Shown here: piece after piece, positions 6,921 through 14,527 of the stretch | Numbering within the stretch: the stretch's first letter is position 1 | Layout of the letters: every line of letters begins with the position of its first letter | Assembly (NCBI GenBank): GCA_029052265.1 | Contig: JAIDJJ010000639.1 | Location: forward strand, 1-14,962 | Direction: 5' to 3' | From: Muribaculaceae bacterium | GTDB lineage: Bacteria > Bacteroidota > Bacteroidia > Bacteroidales > Muribaculaceae | Length of the DNA stretch: 14,962 nt | Translations under genes and position numbers: made by a program | The notes under the pieces: generated by a model | Databases searched by the model: none | Told to the model about the DNA's origin: nothing | Seen by the model: only the letters and a program-made list of their open reading frames with translations

Positions 6921-8216
6921 ATGAAAGCAAGTCGGTATAATTATTTCGTGGATAATGGAGAAAAGACTATCGTTTTTAATGGGATAACAGAAAAATTTTT
7001 TGAAATCAACAGCAGCAATGCCCCCATTTATAAACAGATATTCTCTCATCCTGACCAATTCGGGAAAGACGTGACCCCTTTTATAGAAAAGACCAAAAAT
7101 GATGGTTTTTTCGTAAATGATGAAACCGATGAATTTGAATTGGTAAAAAACAAACTTAAAGGACAGACTAAAGAGAACCAGTATTTCCTGATGATACTTC
7201 CGACATATCAATGCAATCTGAGGTGTTGGTACTGTATCCAGAATCATAAGGAAATCTGGATAACGGAAGATGTGATCCGGAAGATCAAAAAAAGAATCAT
7301 ACTTAAGATGAATGACGACTCAATAGATTCGTTGTGTCTGTCATGGTTCGGAGGGGAGCCGCTCATGGCTTATGAAACAGTAGTTGGACTGACGCGATTT
7401 GCCAAAGAGACTGCTGAATCATGTGGCAAAGCCTTCAATTGTACAATTACAACAAACTCTACTTTGCTCACACCTGAGCGGATAGAAGAGCTTAAGGAAT
7501 GTGGCGTTGACAGTTACCAGATTACGATTGACGGTACACGGGAATATCATAATACTGTCAAAGTGATCAACGGAAAGTCCACATTTGACATGGCTCTGCA
7601 GAATATTGATGCAATAGCAAGGCATTCCCGTTGCTTGCTGAGATTCAACTATACCAAAGAGAACCTTCGACCGGAGGGTATAATCAATGATATCAAGGGA
7701 ATATTGTCGGAAGAAAGTAAAAAGAATATCTCATTCTTTCTGTATAAAGTATGGCAGGAGAATGCTGAAGACATCAACAATAAAGATGTAGCGTATCTTT
7801 TTGAAGAGGGGAAGAAACTGGGGATACATCCCGCTCTTCCAAGAACAAGTATCTGTTATGCTGATCAAAAACACTTTGATTGCATATTTCCTGACGGCAG
7901 GGTAGAGAAATGTGACAACGAAGATCCGGATGCCGCGCGAGGAGTCCTATTGGATGACGGTAATATAGATTGGCCCGGAGGTGTCCCTGTTTCGCATACC
8001 ACGGCTTATAAGGCAGGTGATTCCGAATGTATTCAGTGCCGCTTCCTTCCTTTGTGCGGAGGACCGTGCGTGGCGAAAAGGAACCGGATGTATGATTCTT
8101 TCGGCAAGGTAGTGTGTCAATATGGGTCGGGAACACATAAAATCGCCAAAATGGAAGAGACTGTAAATAATATTGTCAAAAACCAGAGTGTGGCGAGTCT
8201 TCCCAAAGTGGTATAA
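6921..8216 (+). CDS. Radical SAM/SPASM peptide maturase
   Basis: The protein has 431 residues, starting MKASRYNYFVDNGEKT. The radical SAM cluster motif is C98-NLR-C102-WY-C105, and the SAM-contacting stretch is SWFGGEP (141-147). The C-terminal auxiliary-cluster (SPASM) region has cysteines at 312, 321, 331, 370, 373, 379, 383 and 399, including CIQCRFLPLCGGPC. The roughly 95 residues before the barrel (FNGITEKFFEI and onward) are where peptide maturases of this type hold their precursor-recognition part. SPASM enzymes of RiPP pathways use two or more 4Fe-4S clusters to install thioether or C-C crosslinks or to epimerise residues in precursor cores, in the cytoplasm. A Gly-Gly precursor with five core cysteines starts 128 bp downstream, which makes thioether formation the leading guess. 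The reaction itself is not determined by the sequence. Confidence 0.92.
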   Translation: MKASRYNYFVDNGEKTIVFNGITEKFFEINSSNAPIYKQIFSHPDQFGKDVTPFIEKTKNDGFFVNDETDEFELVKNKLKGQTKENQYFLMILPTYQCNLRCWYCIQNHKEIWITEDVIRKIKKRIILKMNDDSIDSLCLSWFGGEPLMAYETVVGLTRFAKETAESCGKAFNCTITTNSTLLTPERIEELKECGVDSYQITIDGTREYHNTVKVINGKSTFDMALQNIDAIARHSRCLLRFNYTKENLRPEGIINDIKGILSEESKKNISFFLYKVWQENAEDINNKDVAYLFEEGKKLGIHPALPRTSICYADQKHFDCIFPDGRVEKCDNEDPDAARGVLLDDGNIDWPGGVPVSHTTAYKAGDSECIQCRFLPLCGGPCVAKRNRMYDSFGKVVCQYGSGTHKIAKMEETVNNIVKNQSVASLPKVV

Positions 8217-8297
8217 GGCTTAGCTGACCGATCATATTGGATTGAACGGCAGGGATGATAATATCAAATATTGTCAAACCGGAATATAATAAATTTA

Positions 8298-8325
8298 ACC
8301 TCCCATCGGGAAAATCCCGATAGGT
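8298..8325 (+). promoter_or_regulatory. Hairpin in the leader of precursor 1
   Basis: ATCGGGA (8305-8311) pairs with TCCCGAT (8315-8321) around three A residues. ACCT (8298-8301) pairs with AGGT (8322-8325), leaving a three-base bulge. It lies between the maturase stop and the precursor start, 19 bases before the ATG. There is no U-tract, so it is more likely an mRNA-stabilising or processing stem that raises precursor over enzyme than a terminator. Confidence 0.5.
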
Positions 8326-8344
8326 ATTCACAAATATATACATT

Positions 8345-8569
8345 ATGAACAAATTGAGTATTTTTACTATCCCGGCAGAAGTTCTGTCGGAGATGGAGGC
8401 ACTCCAAATACAAGGAGGTGCCGGTTCGGAAGGTGAAGGTAATACATTCGTATTAGCTTCATGTGTCTTAAACGGAGCAGGCGCATACTGCGGTAACTGT
8501 GTTGCCCAGTGCGCATGTGACGACACCGGTGATCAAGGGGCAGATGGAGGTTCTTCAGACAAGCCCTGA
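8345..8569 (+). CDS. RiPP precursor peptide 1, Gly-Gly leader, Cys-rich core
   Basis: The product has 74 residues. The leader MNKLSIFTIPAEVLSEMEALQIQGG ends in G24-G25, a double-glycine site of the kind cut by C39 peptidases; such a peptidase is fused to the ABC exporter at 11712. The core of about 49 residues begins AGSEGEG and has five cysteines at 40, 49, 52, 56 and 58, then an acidic, Gly/Ser-rich tail ending DKP. The leader's pattern of a hydrophobic/acidic helix followed by GGA is shared with precursor 2 (SEMEALQIQGGA versus DEMLTFITGGA). The likely modifier is the radical SAM/SPASM enzyme just upstream. The product could be an antibacterial peptide, a signal or something else; no activity can be read from the sequence. 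The odd cysteine number would leave at least one free or metal-bound. Confidence 0.85.
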   Translation: MNKLSIFTIPAEVLSEMEALQIQGGAGSEGEGNTFVLASCVLNGAGAYCGNCVAQCACDDTGDQGADGGSSDKP

Positions 8570-8677
8570 CACCTAAGGTTCTTCCTCCCCAAAGGAGTTG
8601 GTCATTTGAAATTAAACACCTATGAAAAATAAATTCCCCACAATATATGGCTGGCATTTTTCTTAGGTATTTAATTT

Positions 8678-8738
8678 TAGAATAATTTTTTTAAAGTTTC
8701 GCAAACTGAGTTTGCGAAACTTTAAAAAAATTATTCTA
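8678..8738. repeat. Perfect 29-bp inverted repeat (61-bp palindrome)
   Basis: Positions 8678-8706 are the exact reverse complement of 8710-8738, with only three bases (8707-8709) between. Seven T residues lie in the left arm (8686-8692) and seven A residues in the right (8724-8730), inside the stem. The core is AAAGTTTCGCAAACT and its complement. Neither strand has a run of U after the stem, so it is not a standard intrinsic terminator. The right arm ends at the first base of the radical SAM remnant. Confidence 0.9.
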
Positions 8739-9001
8739 TGATGATACTCCCGATATTAAATTGCAACTGTCAATATCGGTGTTGCATCCATGATCATATT
8801 GAGTCAAGGGTGTACGATGATATTTTCGATTTCCGATTCGAGGATTCAATAATATCACACATTGACCGTTATTATAGATGTGATTCCTATATCAAAAGCA
8901 GAGACCTTTGTTCAAGGAACTACTGGATTTTAGTATGCTCGTTATCTTCGACAGCCTTTAAATACCCGGTTAACGATTCAATTATAAAATTACGTTGTTA
9001 A
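8738..9001 (+). pseudogene. Degraded fragment of a radical SAM maturase gene
   Basis: The open frame of 87 codons begins MMILPILNCNCQYRCCIHDHIE. This lines up with the intact maturase upstream around its cluster motif, MILPTYQCNLRCWYCIQNHKE: both share MILP, CN, RC, CI and H-E in order. The DNA also agrees, for example TGATGATACT-CCGA in both. The CxxxCxxC spacing is broken here by small insertions and deletions, and no glycine-rich GGEP motif or SPASM cysteines follow. The part SIISHIDR is typical of the helix after the cluster loop. The fragment lacks the N-terminal 90 residues and everything after about residue 40. I read it as the remains of a maturase that once followed precursor 1, truncated at the palindrome. 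It could instead be a small unrelated Cys-rich protein. Confidence 0.5.
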
Positions 9002-9014
9002 TTAGATTTCCATT

Positions 9015-11267
9015 ATGCAGCTACCTTACAGAAATACGATATTGCTCATACTGCCTCTGATGTCTTTCCTGTTTCCAATATCGGAGGCATCATGCGCAGA
9101 ATGGCGATCAACAGCATATTCCTCGACGCGGATTGTGGAGCCGAGTCTGATCCCGGCGATTGCCGCAGGCATCGTGCGCTCTACATCAGCCGCCGACACC
9201 TTGAGCCGGACTGTGCAGTCTCCGGACACTGTACGCACCGACACACTCCCCGACCTGACTATAAGCGTGTCGAAGGTGTCGCATGATGCTACGACCGACT
9301 CATATCTTGTCACAAAAGAAATGCGCCGCAACGCGCACAACGCCGGCGACCTTCTGGGGAAGATTCCGGGAATCTACTACAACCCCTTGACACAGGGACT
9401 TGCCCACCTGGGGTCAAGGAATGTCATGATCCTTGTAGACAGCGTGGAGAAAGATCAGGATTACATAAAGCGGCTCAACCCAGACCGTTTCGCCCGGATA
9501 AGCGTCACAAGTTTTCCGACGGGAAAATATGCCGACTATGACGCGGTCATCAATCTTGTGACGAAAAAGGTCTACGCCGGCTATGACGGTTCAGTCTTTT
9601 CGGAGATAGCACTTCGTCCCGGGGGAATAAACGGGAGCGGGAACACCATTCACGGCTTGAGGGAGAATGCCGACGCCACCTATACGCGCGATAATTGGAA
9701 TTTCGCGGTGTCAAGCGGTTACTCGAGCTCAAGGACAGGTGCGGGGTTTTGGTCAGAGACAGATTACACGCTCAACGATTATTCCCAAAAGAGAGAGCTT
9801 CCCCCTCTGAAAGACCCCAATTGTTATTGGCGGAAAGACCAGTTCGGTATCAGGTTCTGGAGCGACTACCGGATATCGGACAATCACTCCCTTTCGGCAG
9901 GAATTTCCGTCAGGACCGACGCGATAAAAGAATCTGTGAACGGCGAAATCCAGACAGTTACGGGCGATAACCCGGCTGAAGTTATCTTACAGGATGAGGA
10001 GACACGCCACCGCTCCTATCTCTCCCTGTTGGCTAACCTTCAGTACCGAGGTAAGATCGGGTCATGGTCCTTGTCCGGTTCCGCACAATATACCCACACG
10101 GGTTTCAACCGTCTTCAGTCATTGAGCAGGCCCGATTTCCAAATAGAAGACAACCGTCAGGTAAGGTCCGACATATTCTGGGGCGGGGCAAGCGTGACGA
10201 AACGCTTTGCCGAGCGGAAACTGTCGCTGACGCTGTCGGACTATGTCACAGTAGTCGATTACCGTGAGCGTGCGCTCGCTACGGGCAATCCCCTGTCGTC
10301 AAGCCGCGACACTCGCAACCGTTTCACGGCAAGCCTCCAGTATACCCCCGTTCGAAATTTCTCTGTAGGTGTCAACGCCGGCGCAAACGTTATCCGAAGC
10401 GTGTCGGACGGGGAAGGGATCACCCGCGTCACCCCGCGTCTGGGAGTTAACGCCATGTGGTCTCATTCGAAAGTGACCGTCCGCTTCAACTACCGTACTG
10501 TCACGGGCTATCCCACGCTGGCACAGCAGCAGGGTTACGGCACTTTCACAGACTCCCTTGTCTACCGGAGCGGCAACCCGACGCTGTCTCCCTCCCGGTC
10601 GAACATAGTTGAAGGGTCGGTCAATCTGTTCGGACTTCTGACCGTGGGTGGCGGCTACACCCATGTCAAGGACGCGATCTTCGATATAGCCGGTGCCGCG
10701 GAAGGACTGCGTCCGGACGGTCTTGAGGGCGACTACGTATATTATCAGTACAAAAACGCGCGCTCGCGCTCGTGGCGGGCGAACGTTACCTACACCCAGA
10801 CATTCCGGCAGAAATGGACCGTTTCGGCGACCGTCTCGGCAGAGGGAAAGAAAGCCAGCTACGGAGGTCAAAGCCTGTCGAAGGTGCTTCCCAACTATGA
10901 CTGGTATGTCATGTACAACAATGAAAAGAGTGCGCTTCAGCTGTACCTGTCTTCCCAGATGAGTCCGGACTTTGCCGTCACACCCCAGCAGATATCGTGG
11001 GCACGTGTCGACATGTACTCTCTTGCCGTGGTCAAGTTCCTGTTCTCCTATCGTCTGCAGCTTGTCGCCATGTGGCGATTGCCGTTCCATATCTGGGATG
11101 ATCCCTACCGTTCCCGTATGATCTCCCCGGCGTTGACCGTCAGAAGCGGATACGACACATACGACAGATACAACAACCAGCTTGTGTTCTCCGTTACATG
11201 GCGTTTCAAAGGTGGCAACAAGACACGGAAGTACAACCGCTCGGAAGAATCGGTGGATCTCTTCTGA
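9015..11267 (+). CDS. TonB-receptor-like outer membrane beta-barrel protein
   Basis: The protein has 750 residues with an N-terminal signal peptide (MQLPYRNTILLILPL, cut near SCA/EW, residue 28). Residues about 100-185 resemble a TonB-receptor plug: VTKEMRRNAHNAGDLLGKIPGIYYNP, with the longer stretch continuing to ILVDSV, ISVTSFPTGKYA and INLVTKK. The remaining 560 residues alternate as in amphipathic beta strands (LSLSGSAQYTHTGF-like pattern), ending in VTWRFKGG and a short charged tail. The usual N-terminal carboxypeptidase-regulatory-like domain of Bacteroidota receptors is absent, and residues 28-95 are low in known motifs. It probably sits in the outer membrane as a 22-strand-type barrel. 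Lying between the precursor and the exporter, it may help the peptide cross the outer membrane or bind it. It is GC-richer than the maturase region. Confidence 0.83.
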   Translation: MQLPYRNTILLILPLMSFLFPISEASCAEWRSTAYSSTRIVEPSLIPAIAAGIVRSTSAADTLSRTVQSPDTVRTDTLPDLTISVSKVSHDATTDSYLVTKEMRRNAHNAGDLLGKIPGIYYNPLTQGLAHLGSRNVMILVDSVEKDQDYIKRLNPDRFARISVTSFPTGKYADYDAVINLVTKKVYAGYDGSVFSEIALRPGGINGSGNTIHGLRENADATYTRDNWNFAVSSGYSSSRTGAGFWSETDYTLNDYSQKRELPPLKDPNCYWRKDQFGIRFWSDYRISDNHSLSAGISVRTDAIKESVNGEIQTVTGDNPAEVILQDEETRHRSYLSLLANLQYRGKIGSWSLSGSAQYTHTGFNRLQSLSRPDFQIEDNRQVRSDIFWGGASVTKRFAERKLSLTLSDYVTVVDYRERALATGNPLSSSRDTRNRFTASLQYTPVRNFSVGVNAGANVIRSVSDGEGITRVTPRLGVNAMWSHSKVTVRFNYRTVTGYPTLAQQQGYGTFTDSLVYRSGNPTLSPSRSNIVEGSVNLFGLLTVGGGYTHVKDAIFDIAGAAEGLRPDGLEGDYVYYQYKNARSRSWRANVTYTQTFRQKWTVSATVSAEGKKASYGGQSLSKVLPNYDWYVMYNNEKSALQLYLSSQMSPDFAVTPQQISWARVDMYSLAVVKFLFSYRLQLVAMWRLPFHIWDDPYRSRMISPALTVRSGYDTYDRYNNQLVFSVTWRFKGGNKTRKYNRSEESVDLF

Positions 11268-11483
11268 CACCCTGGATTTAAGACACACAGGGAACCCCCG
11301 GGTATCCTTGAATATGATTAGCGGTCACGCTACCCCCGTCTCGCGAACCGGATAATGGCAGGGATCACCCGGTCATTCTCCCATGGAGTGTTCAAGAAAC
11401 GTCAGCAGACACAGGTCAGCGATATGGAATCAGATTCCGGAATATCCGATTTCAATAAAGCTACAATGTAGGATACAATGCAC

Positions 11484-11514
11484 GATACGTCTGATTGGAA
11501 AAGTCAGGCGTATC
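11484..11514. other. Hairpin-forming dyad downstream of the outer membrane gene
   Basis: GATACGTCTGATT (11484-11496) pairs with AGTCAGGCGTATC (11502-11514) around GGAAA, with 11 Watson-Crick and two G-U pairs in the plus-strand RNA. The G-U pairs mean the fold is better in RNA than in DNA. No clear U-tract follows (GCATGTTTATGTC), so a terminator role is only possible. Confidence 0.45.
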
Positions 11515-11538
11515 GCATGTTTATGTCTATCGTAATGG

Positions 11539-11568
11539 AATAAAATATAATGATAATTATATTTTATT
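11539..11568. repeat. AT-rich inverted repeat
   Basis: Positions 11539-11551 are the reverse complement of 11556-11568 (13 bp, four-base spacer GATA). All but the spacer G are A or T. It may be an operator, a weak terminator stem or chance in AT-rich DNA. Confidence 0.5.
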
Positions 11569-11574
11569 TGAAGT

Positions 11575-11606
11575 TTACAAGTGTTATGGGGGATTACAAG
11601 TGTTAT
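11575..11606. repeat. 13-bp direct repeat upstream of the exporter gene
   Basis: TTACAAGTGTTAT occurs at 11575-11587 and again at 11594-11606, 19 bp apart and both exact. It lies 105-137 bases before the exporter start. Two identical sites about two helical turns apart suit tandem binding of a regulator dimer. Confidence 0.55.
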
Positions 11607-11711
11607 TGGTATCCCGATTTGTGTCATACGGACGTGTTGGTCTACGGTGGTGATATGGGGGAGGATGGTTAGGGAAGGCAATTTTTGGAGTTTTTGTTAC
11701 GTTGAATCAGT

Positions 11712-13934
11712 ATGAAAGCGCGAGATTATGTCCGTCAAAAAGACTCAATGCAGTGTGGCGTCGCCTCGCTTGCAATGGTGTGCCGCTGTTTCGGCGCACC
11801 CTATTCACTGGAGTTTCTGAGCAATTTCTGTCATGCCACTACAGAGGGAGTGTCAATGTTGGGTATAACGGAAGCTGCCCGAAGACTGGGATTGGAAACG
11901 GTGTCATGCCGTGTATCAGTGGAAGAGCTTTCACGCTGCCCGCTCCCGGCGATACTTCATTGGAACCAGAACCATTTCGTAGTGCTGCATAAGGTGTCGA
12001 GAAAAGGGGGGCGGTTCCATATCGCGGATCCGGGGAAAGGGATGCGTACGATGGATAAGGAGGAGTTTTGCCGCCATTGGATAAGCACCAGGTCAAACGG
12101 AGAGGAGAAAGGTCTCGCGATGTTTTTCGAGCCGGGTCCGGATTTCGGCAAGATCAGGGAAAGCGCTGACGGCGAGAGGCGCTCGTTCAGGTTTCTTGCC
12201 GGCTACCTCAGCCAGTACCGCAAATACTTTTTCCAGATCATCTTAGGACTGCTTCTGGGATGCGTTTTGCAGCTGATCCTTCCATTCCTGACCCAGTCGA
12301 TAGTCGATATTGGGATACATCACAACGATATAGGATTCATATGGCTTGTGCTTCTCGGAGAGATGATGATAGTGGTGGGGCGTACCGCCACCGACTTTAT
12401 ACGCCGCTGGCTTCTCCTCCACATATCGATGCGCATCAACATCTCCCTTGTGAGCGACTTTTTCATAAAGCTGCTCAAGCTTCCGATGTCGTTTTTCGAC
12501 ACCAAGCTCACCGGCGACCTCCTGCAGCGCATGTCAGACCATTCCAGAGTGCAGACATTTCTTACCGGGCAGGTGCTGAATATAGTGTTCTCCATCTTGA
12601 GCTTCATTATTTTCGGGATAGTTCTCTTTATTTACAACAGGATAGTGTTTCTCGTGTTTTTTGTCGGCACCATAGCCTACGCTTTGTGGACAATAGTGTT
12701 TTTGCGCCGGCGTAAAGTGATAGACTATGAGCTGTTTGAGCAGCAGGCAAAGAATCAGAACCGTACATGGCAGTTTATCACATCCATGCAGGAGATAAAA
12801 CTTCAGGACTGCGAGCGCAGGCGCAGATGGGAATGGGAAGACACACAGGCGGATCTTTTCGAGGTGCAGATGAAGTCTCTGAAGCTCCAGCAGACGCAGG
12901 AGGCGGGGAGCATATTCATAAATGAGGTCAAGAATATACTTGTGACAGTCTTCGCCGCCACATCAGTGATCAACGGAAGCCTTACACTTGGAGCGATGCT
13001 TGCGATCCAATATATAGTGGGGCAGCTGAATTCTCCGGTGTCGCAGCTGATATCGTTTATCTATTCCGTGCAGGATGTCAAGATCTCGCTTGAGCGTATC
13101 AACGAGATCCACAGCGGTCGTAACGAAGAGCCTGAGACGGGGCGCCGGGAAAGTTACCCTGACATGGAAGATGGGAGCGCCGGGGAGGAGTCTTCCCGTT
13201 CGATTGTTTTTGATGACGTGTCGTTCAAGTATGATCCCCATGCTTTGAAGACCACTCTCGAGGATATCTCCCTTGACATCCGGGAGGGCAAAGTGACGGC
13301 GATAGTAGGGGCGAGCGGAAGCGGGAAGACCACGCTCATCAAACTTATGCTCGGGTATTATCCGGCAATGAAAGGGGAGATAAGGATTGCGGGGAAGGAT
13401 ATCAACAGTTATGGGATGAAATGGTGGCGCAGGCGATGCGGCGTCGTGATGCAGGACGGCGTGATCTTTTCCGAATCCATAGCACGGAATATCGCGGTAG
13501 ATGACGGAGAGATAGACGTCGCCCGTCTTGAAGACGCCGCCAGGATAGCCTGCATCCATGACTATGTGATGTCGCTTCCCCTGAAGTATAATACAAAGGT
13601 AGGGAAAGACGGCAGAGGTCTCAGTCAGGGGCAACGTCAGCGTATATTGATAGCCCGGGCTGTCTACCGCAATCCGGATTATATCTTCCTTGACGAGGCT
13701 ACCAATTCTCTTGACGCTAAAAACGAACGTGCCATAGTCGAGAATCTTGCCGGGTTCTATAAAGGGCGCACTGTAGTGGTTGTGGCTCATCGTCTTTCGA
13801 CTGTAAGGGATGCCGACAGAATAATCGTGCTTGATTCGGGAAAGGTGGTCGAGACCGGTGATCATGCGTCGCTTATAGCCAAGGGGGGAGTTTATTTCAA
13901 TCTTGTGAAAAATCAGCTTGAACTCGGCACCTGA
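11712..13934 (+). CDS. Peptidase-containing ABC transporter (C39 bacteriocin-type exporter)
   Basis: The protein has 740 residues. The N-terminal 140 residues are a C39 cysteine peptidase: Q9 (oxyanion), C15 in QKDSMQCG, H88 in NHFVVL and D106 in ADPGKG, so the catalytic set is complete. A six-helix exporter domain follows (about 165-440). The ATPase has Walker A GASGSGKT at 533-540, signature LSQGQRQR at 637-644, Walker B YIFLDEATNSLD with D661/E662 and H693 in AHRLST. Such PCAT proteins cut double-glycine leaders in the cytosol and export the core peptide through the inner membrane, usually with an HlyD adaptor and an outer membrane duct. Both precursors in this window have matching Gly-Gly leaders. 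The start at 11712 suits the normal peptidase N-terminus. A 68-codon HlyD-like stub follows after 63 bp. Confidence 0.95.
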   Translation: MKARDYVRQKDSMQCGVASLAMVCRCFGAPYSLEFLSNFCHATTEGVSMLGITEAARRLGLETVSCRVSVEELSRCPLPAILHWNQNHFVVLHKVSRKGGRFHIADPGKGMRTMDKEEFCRHWISTRSNGEEKGLAMFFEPGPDFGKIRESADGERRSFRFLAGYLSQYRKYFFQIILGLLLGCVLQLILPFLTQSIVDIGIHHNDIGFIWLVLLGEMMIVVGRTATDFIRRWLLLHISMRINISLVSDFFIKLLKLPMSFFDTKLTGDLLQRMSDHSRVQTFLTGQVLNIVFSILSFIIFGIVLFIYNRIVFLVFFVGTIAYALWTIVFLRRRKVIDYELFEQQAKNQNRTWQFITSMQEIKLQDCERRRRWEWEDTQADLFEVQMKSLKLQQTQEAGSIFINEVKNILVTVFAATSVINGSLTLGAMLAIQYIVGQLNSPVSQLISFIYSVQDVKISLERINEIHSGRNEEPETGRRESYPDMEDGSAGEESSRSIVFDDVSFKYDPHALKTTLEDISLDIREGKVTAIVGASGSGKTTLIKLMLGYYPAMKGEIRIAGKDINSYGMKWWRRRCGVVMQDGVIFSESIARNIAVDDGEIDVARLEDAARIACIHDYVMSLPLKYNTKVGKDGRGLSQGQRQRILIARAVYRNPDYIFLDEATNSLDAKNERAIVENLAGFYKGRTVVVVAHRLSTVRDADRIIVLDSGKVVETGDHASLIAKGGVYFNLVKNQLELGT

Positions 13935-13997
13935 TAAGGAAAGCGAGGAGACGGCGGTAGTGTGGTAAAGGAAAAACATCGGATAAAAATAAGCTAT

Positions 13998-14204
13998 ATG
14001 GAGAGAGACAATATCGAGATAAGAAGCGAGAAAGTAAGAACCCTTATCGGCGAGATCCCACCAGGGCTCGTGAGGTGGGGTACGGGAATCATCCTTTTAA
14101 TATTCATCGCCCTGATAGCGGCGGTATGTTTTCTTCCTTATCCCTATTCCGAGGGAGAGACCATACTGCGACATATACTTTCCGGCAGCCCCGCGCGGCA
14201 ATGA
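13998..14204 (+). CDS. Short membrane protein like the N-terminus of an HlyD adaptor (stub or mini-adaptor)
   Basis: The product has 68 residues from the ATG at 13998 (MERDNIEIRSEKVRTLIGEIPP). The frame is open back to a GTG at 13962, but the conserved part starts just after this ATG. IRSEKVRTLIGEIPPGLVRWG, followed by one membrane helix (IILLIFIALIAAVCF) and LPYPYSEGETIL, is the usual beginning of Bacteroidota HlyD-family secretion proteins, which then continue for over 300 residues of coiled coil and beta barrel. Here a TGA stops the frame at 14204, and no continuation is seen in any frame downstream. It is therefore either a truncated adaptor or a real single-helix partner of the exporter, with which it is probably cotranscribed. 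The intact reading frame and lack of internal damage leave the second choice open. Confidence 0.6.
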   Translation: MERDNIEIRSEKVRTLIGEIPPGLVRWGTGIILLIFIALIAAVCFLPYPYSEGETILRHILSGSPARQ

Positions 14205-14250
14205 CTAAGGAACGCTTTTGTATGCCTGGGTTGACGTGTAGGAAGATTCA

Positions 14251-14297
14251 AGTCCAATAATTCACCGTTTTTATTGAAAAATGTGAATTATTGGACT
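14251..14297. terminator. Long hairpin downstream of the exporter unit, possible terminator
   Basis: AGTCCAATAATTCAC (14251-14265) is the exact reverse complement of 14283-14297. Inside, TTTTT (14268-14272) can pair with AAAAA (14277-14281) across a small internal loop. No U-run follows (CAAATATTAG), so termination may be weak; 3'-end protection of the exporter transcript is the alternative. Confidence 0.5.
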
Positions 14298-14476
14298 CAA
14301 ATATTAGTAAAAATAACACAAAAAATTAAGAAAAGTGATTAATTGTTTGGAAATGTAAAAAAGTATATTTATATTTGGGCATTGAAATGAAACGATGCAT
14401 ATTGCCATTTGAAGATAATGCATTTATTCAGATAGAGATCGGAATTTTATGATGTCGGATATTCCTTCTGCATTAT

Positions 14477-14484
14477 TAATTTTG
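14477..14484 (+). promoter_or_regulatory. -7 promoter element for precursor 2
   Basis: TAATTTTG is an exact TAnnTTTG match. Transcription would start near 14490, leaving a leader of about 38 bases before the ATG at 14528. No good TTTG is found 19-21 bp upstream, which suits an activator-dependent promoter. Confidence 0.5.
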
Positions 14485-14527
14485 AAGAGATAATAAATTA
14501 AGTGAAACCTTTTTTAATTCTAAGCCT

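Larger units (their letters stand above)
8570..9014. other. Intergenic stretch with palindrome and gene debris
   Basis: The first 100 bases after precursor 1 hold no recognisable gene; the tiny frame from 8622 (MKNKFPTIYGWHFS) is not supported. A 61-bp palindrome follows at 8678-8738, then a decayed radical SAM fragment (8738-9001). No convincing promoter for the outer membrane gene at 9015 is seen in this stretch. Confidence 0.7.
11268..11711. other. 444-bp intergenic region with hairpins and a direct repeat
   Basis: I see no gene here on either strand; the frame on the minus strand at 11430-11681 has no recognisable features and low-complexity AT-rich content. The stretch holds a hairpin (11484-11514), an AT-rich dyad (11539-11568), a 13-bp direct repeat (11575-11606) and one copy of ATCCCGAT (11611-11618). 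It presumably contains the end of the outer membrane gene's transcript and the control region of the peptidase exporter. Confidence 0.6.
14205..14527. other. AT-rich intergenic region before precursor 2
   Basis: No coding frame is supported here. The region contains a long hairpin (14251-14297), three TGCAT-containing sites (14396-14400, 14419-14423, 14469-14473), and a -7 promoter element (14477-14484) for precursor 2. An 8-bp dyad, ATAATGCA (14415-14422) with TGCATTAT (14469-14476), runs into that promoter. Confidence 0.65.

Noticed and set aside
10299..11288. 329-codon minus-strand frame inside the outer membrane gene
   Set aside because: It is antisense to a coherent beta-barrel protein and its product has no signal, domain or plausible start context.
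11430..11681. 83-codon minus-strand frame between the outer membrane and exporter genes
   Set aside because: It crosses the AT-rich dyad and direct repeat, has no family likeness and no promoter on that strand that I could see.
12963..13979. 338-codon minus-strand frame inside the peptidase exporter
   Set aside because: It is antisense to the ATPase domain, whose Walker and signature motifs are intact; a shadow of codon bias.
13962..13997. GTG start for the HlyD-like stub
   Set aside because: The conserved part begins right after the ATG at 13998; the 12 extra residues are not typical of the family.
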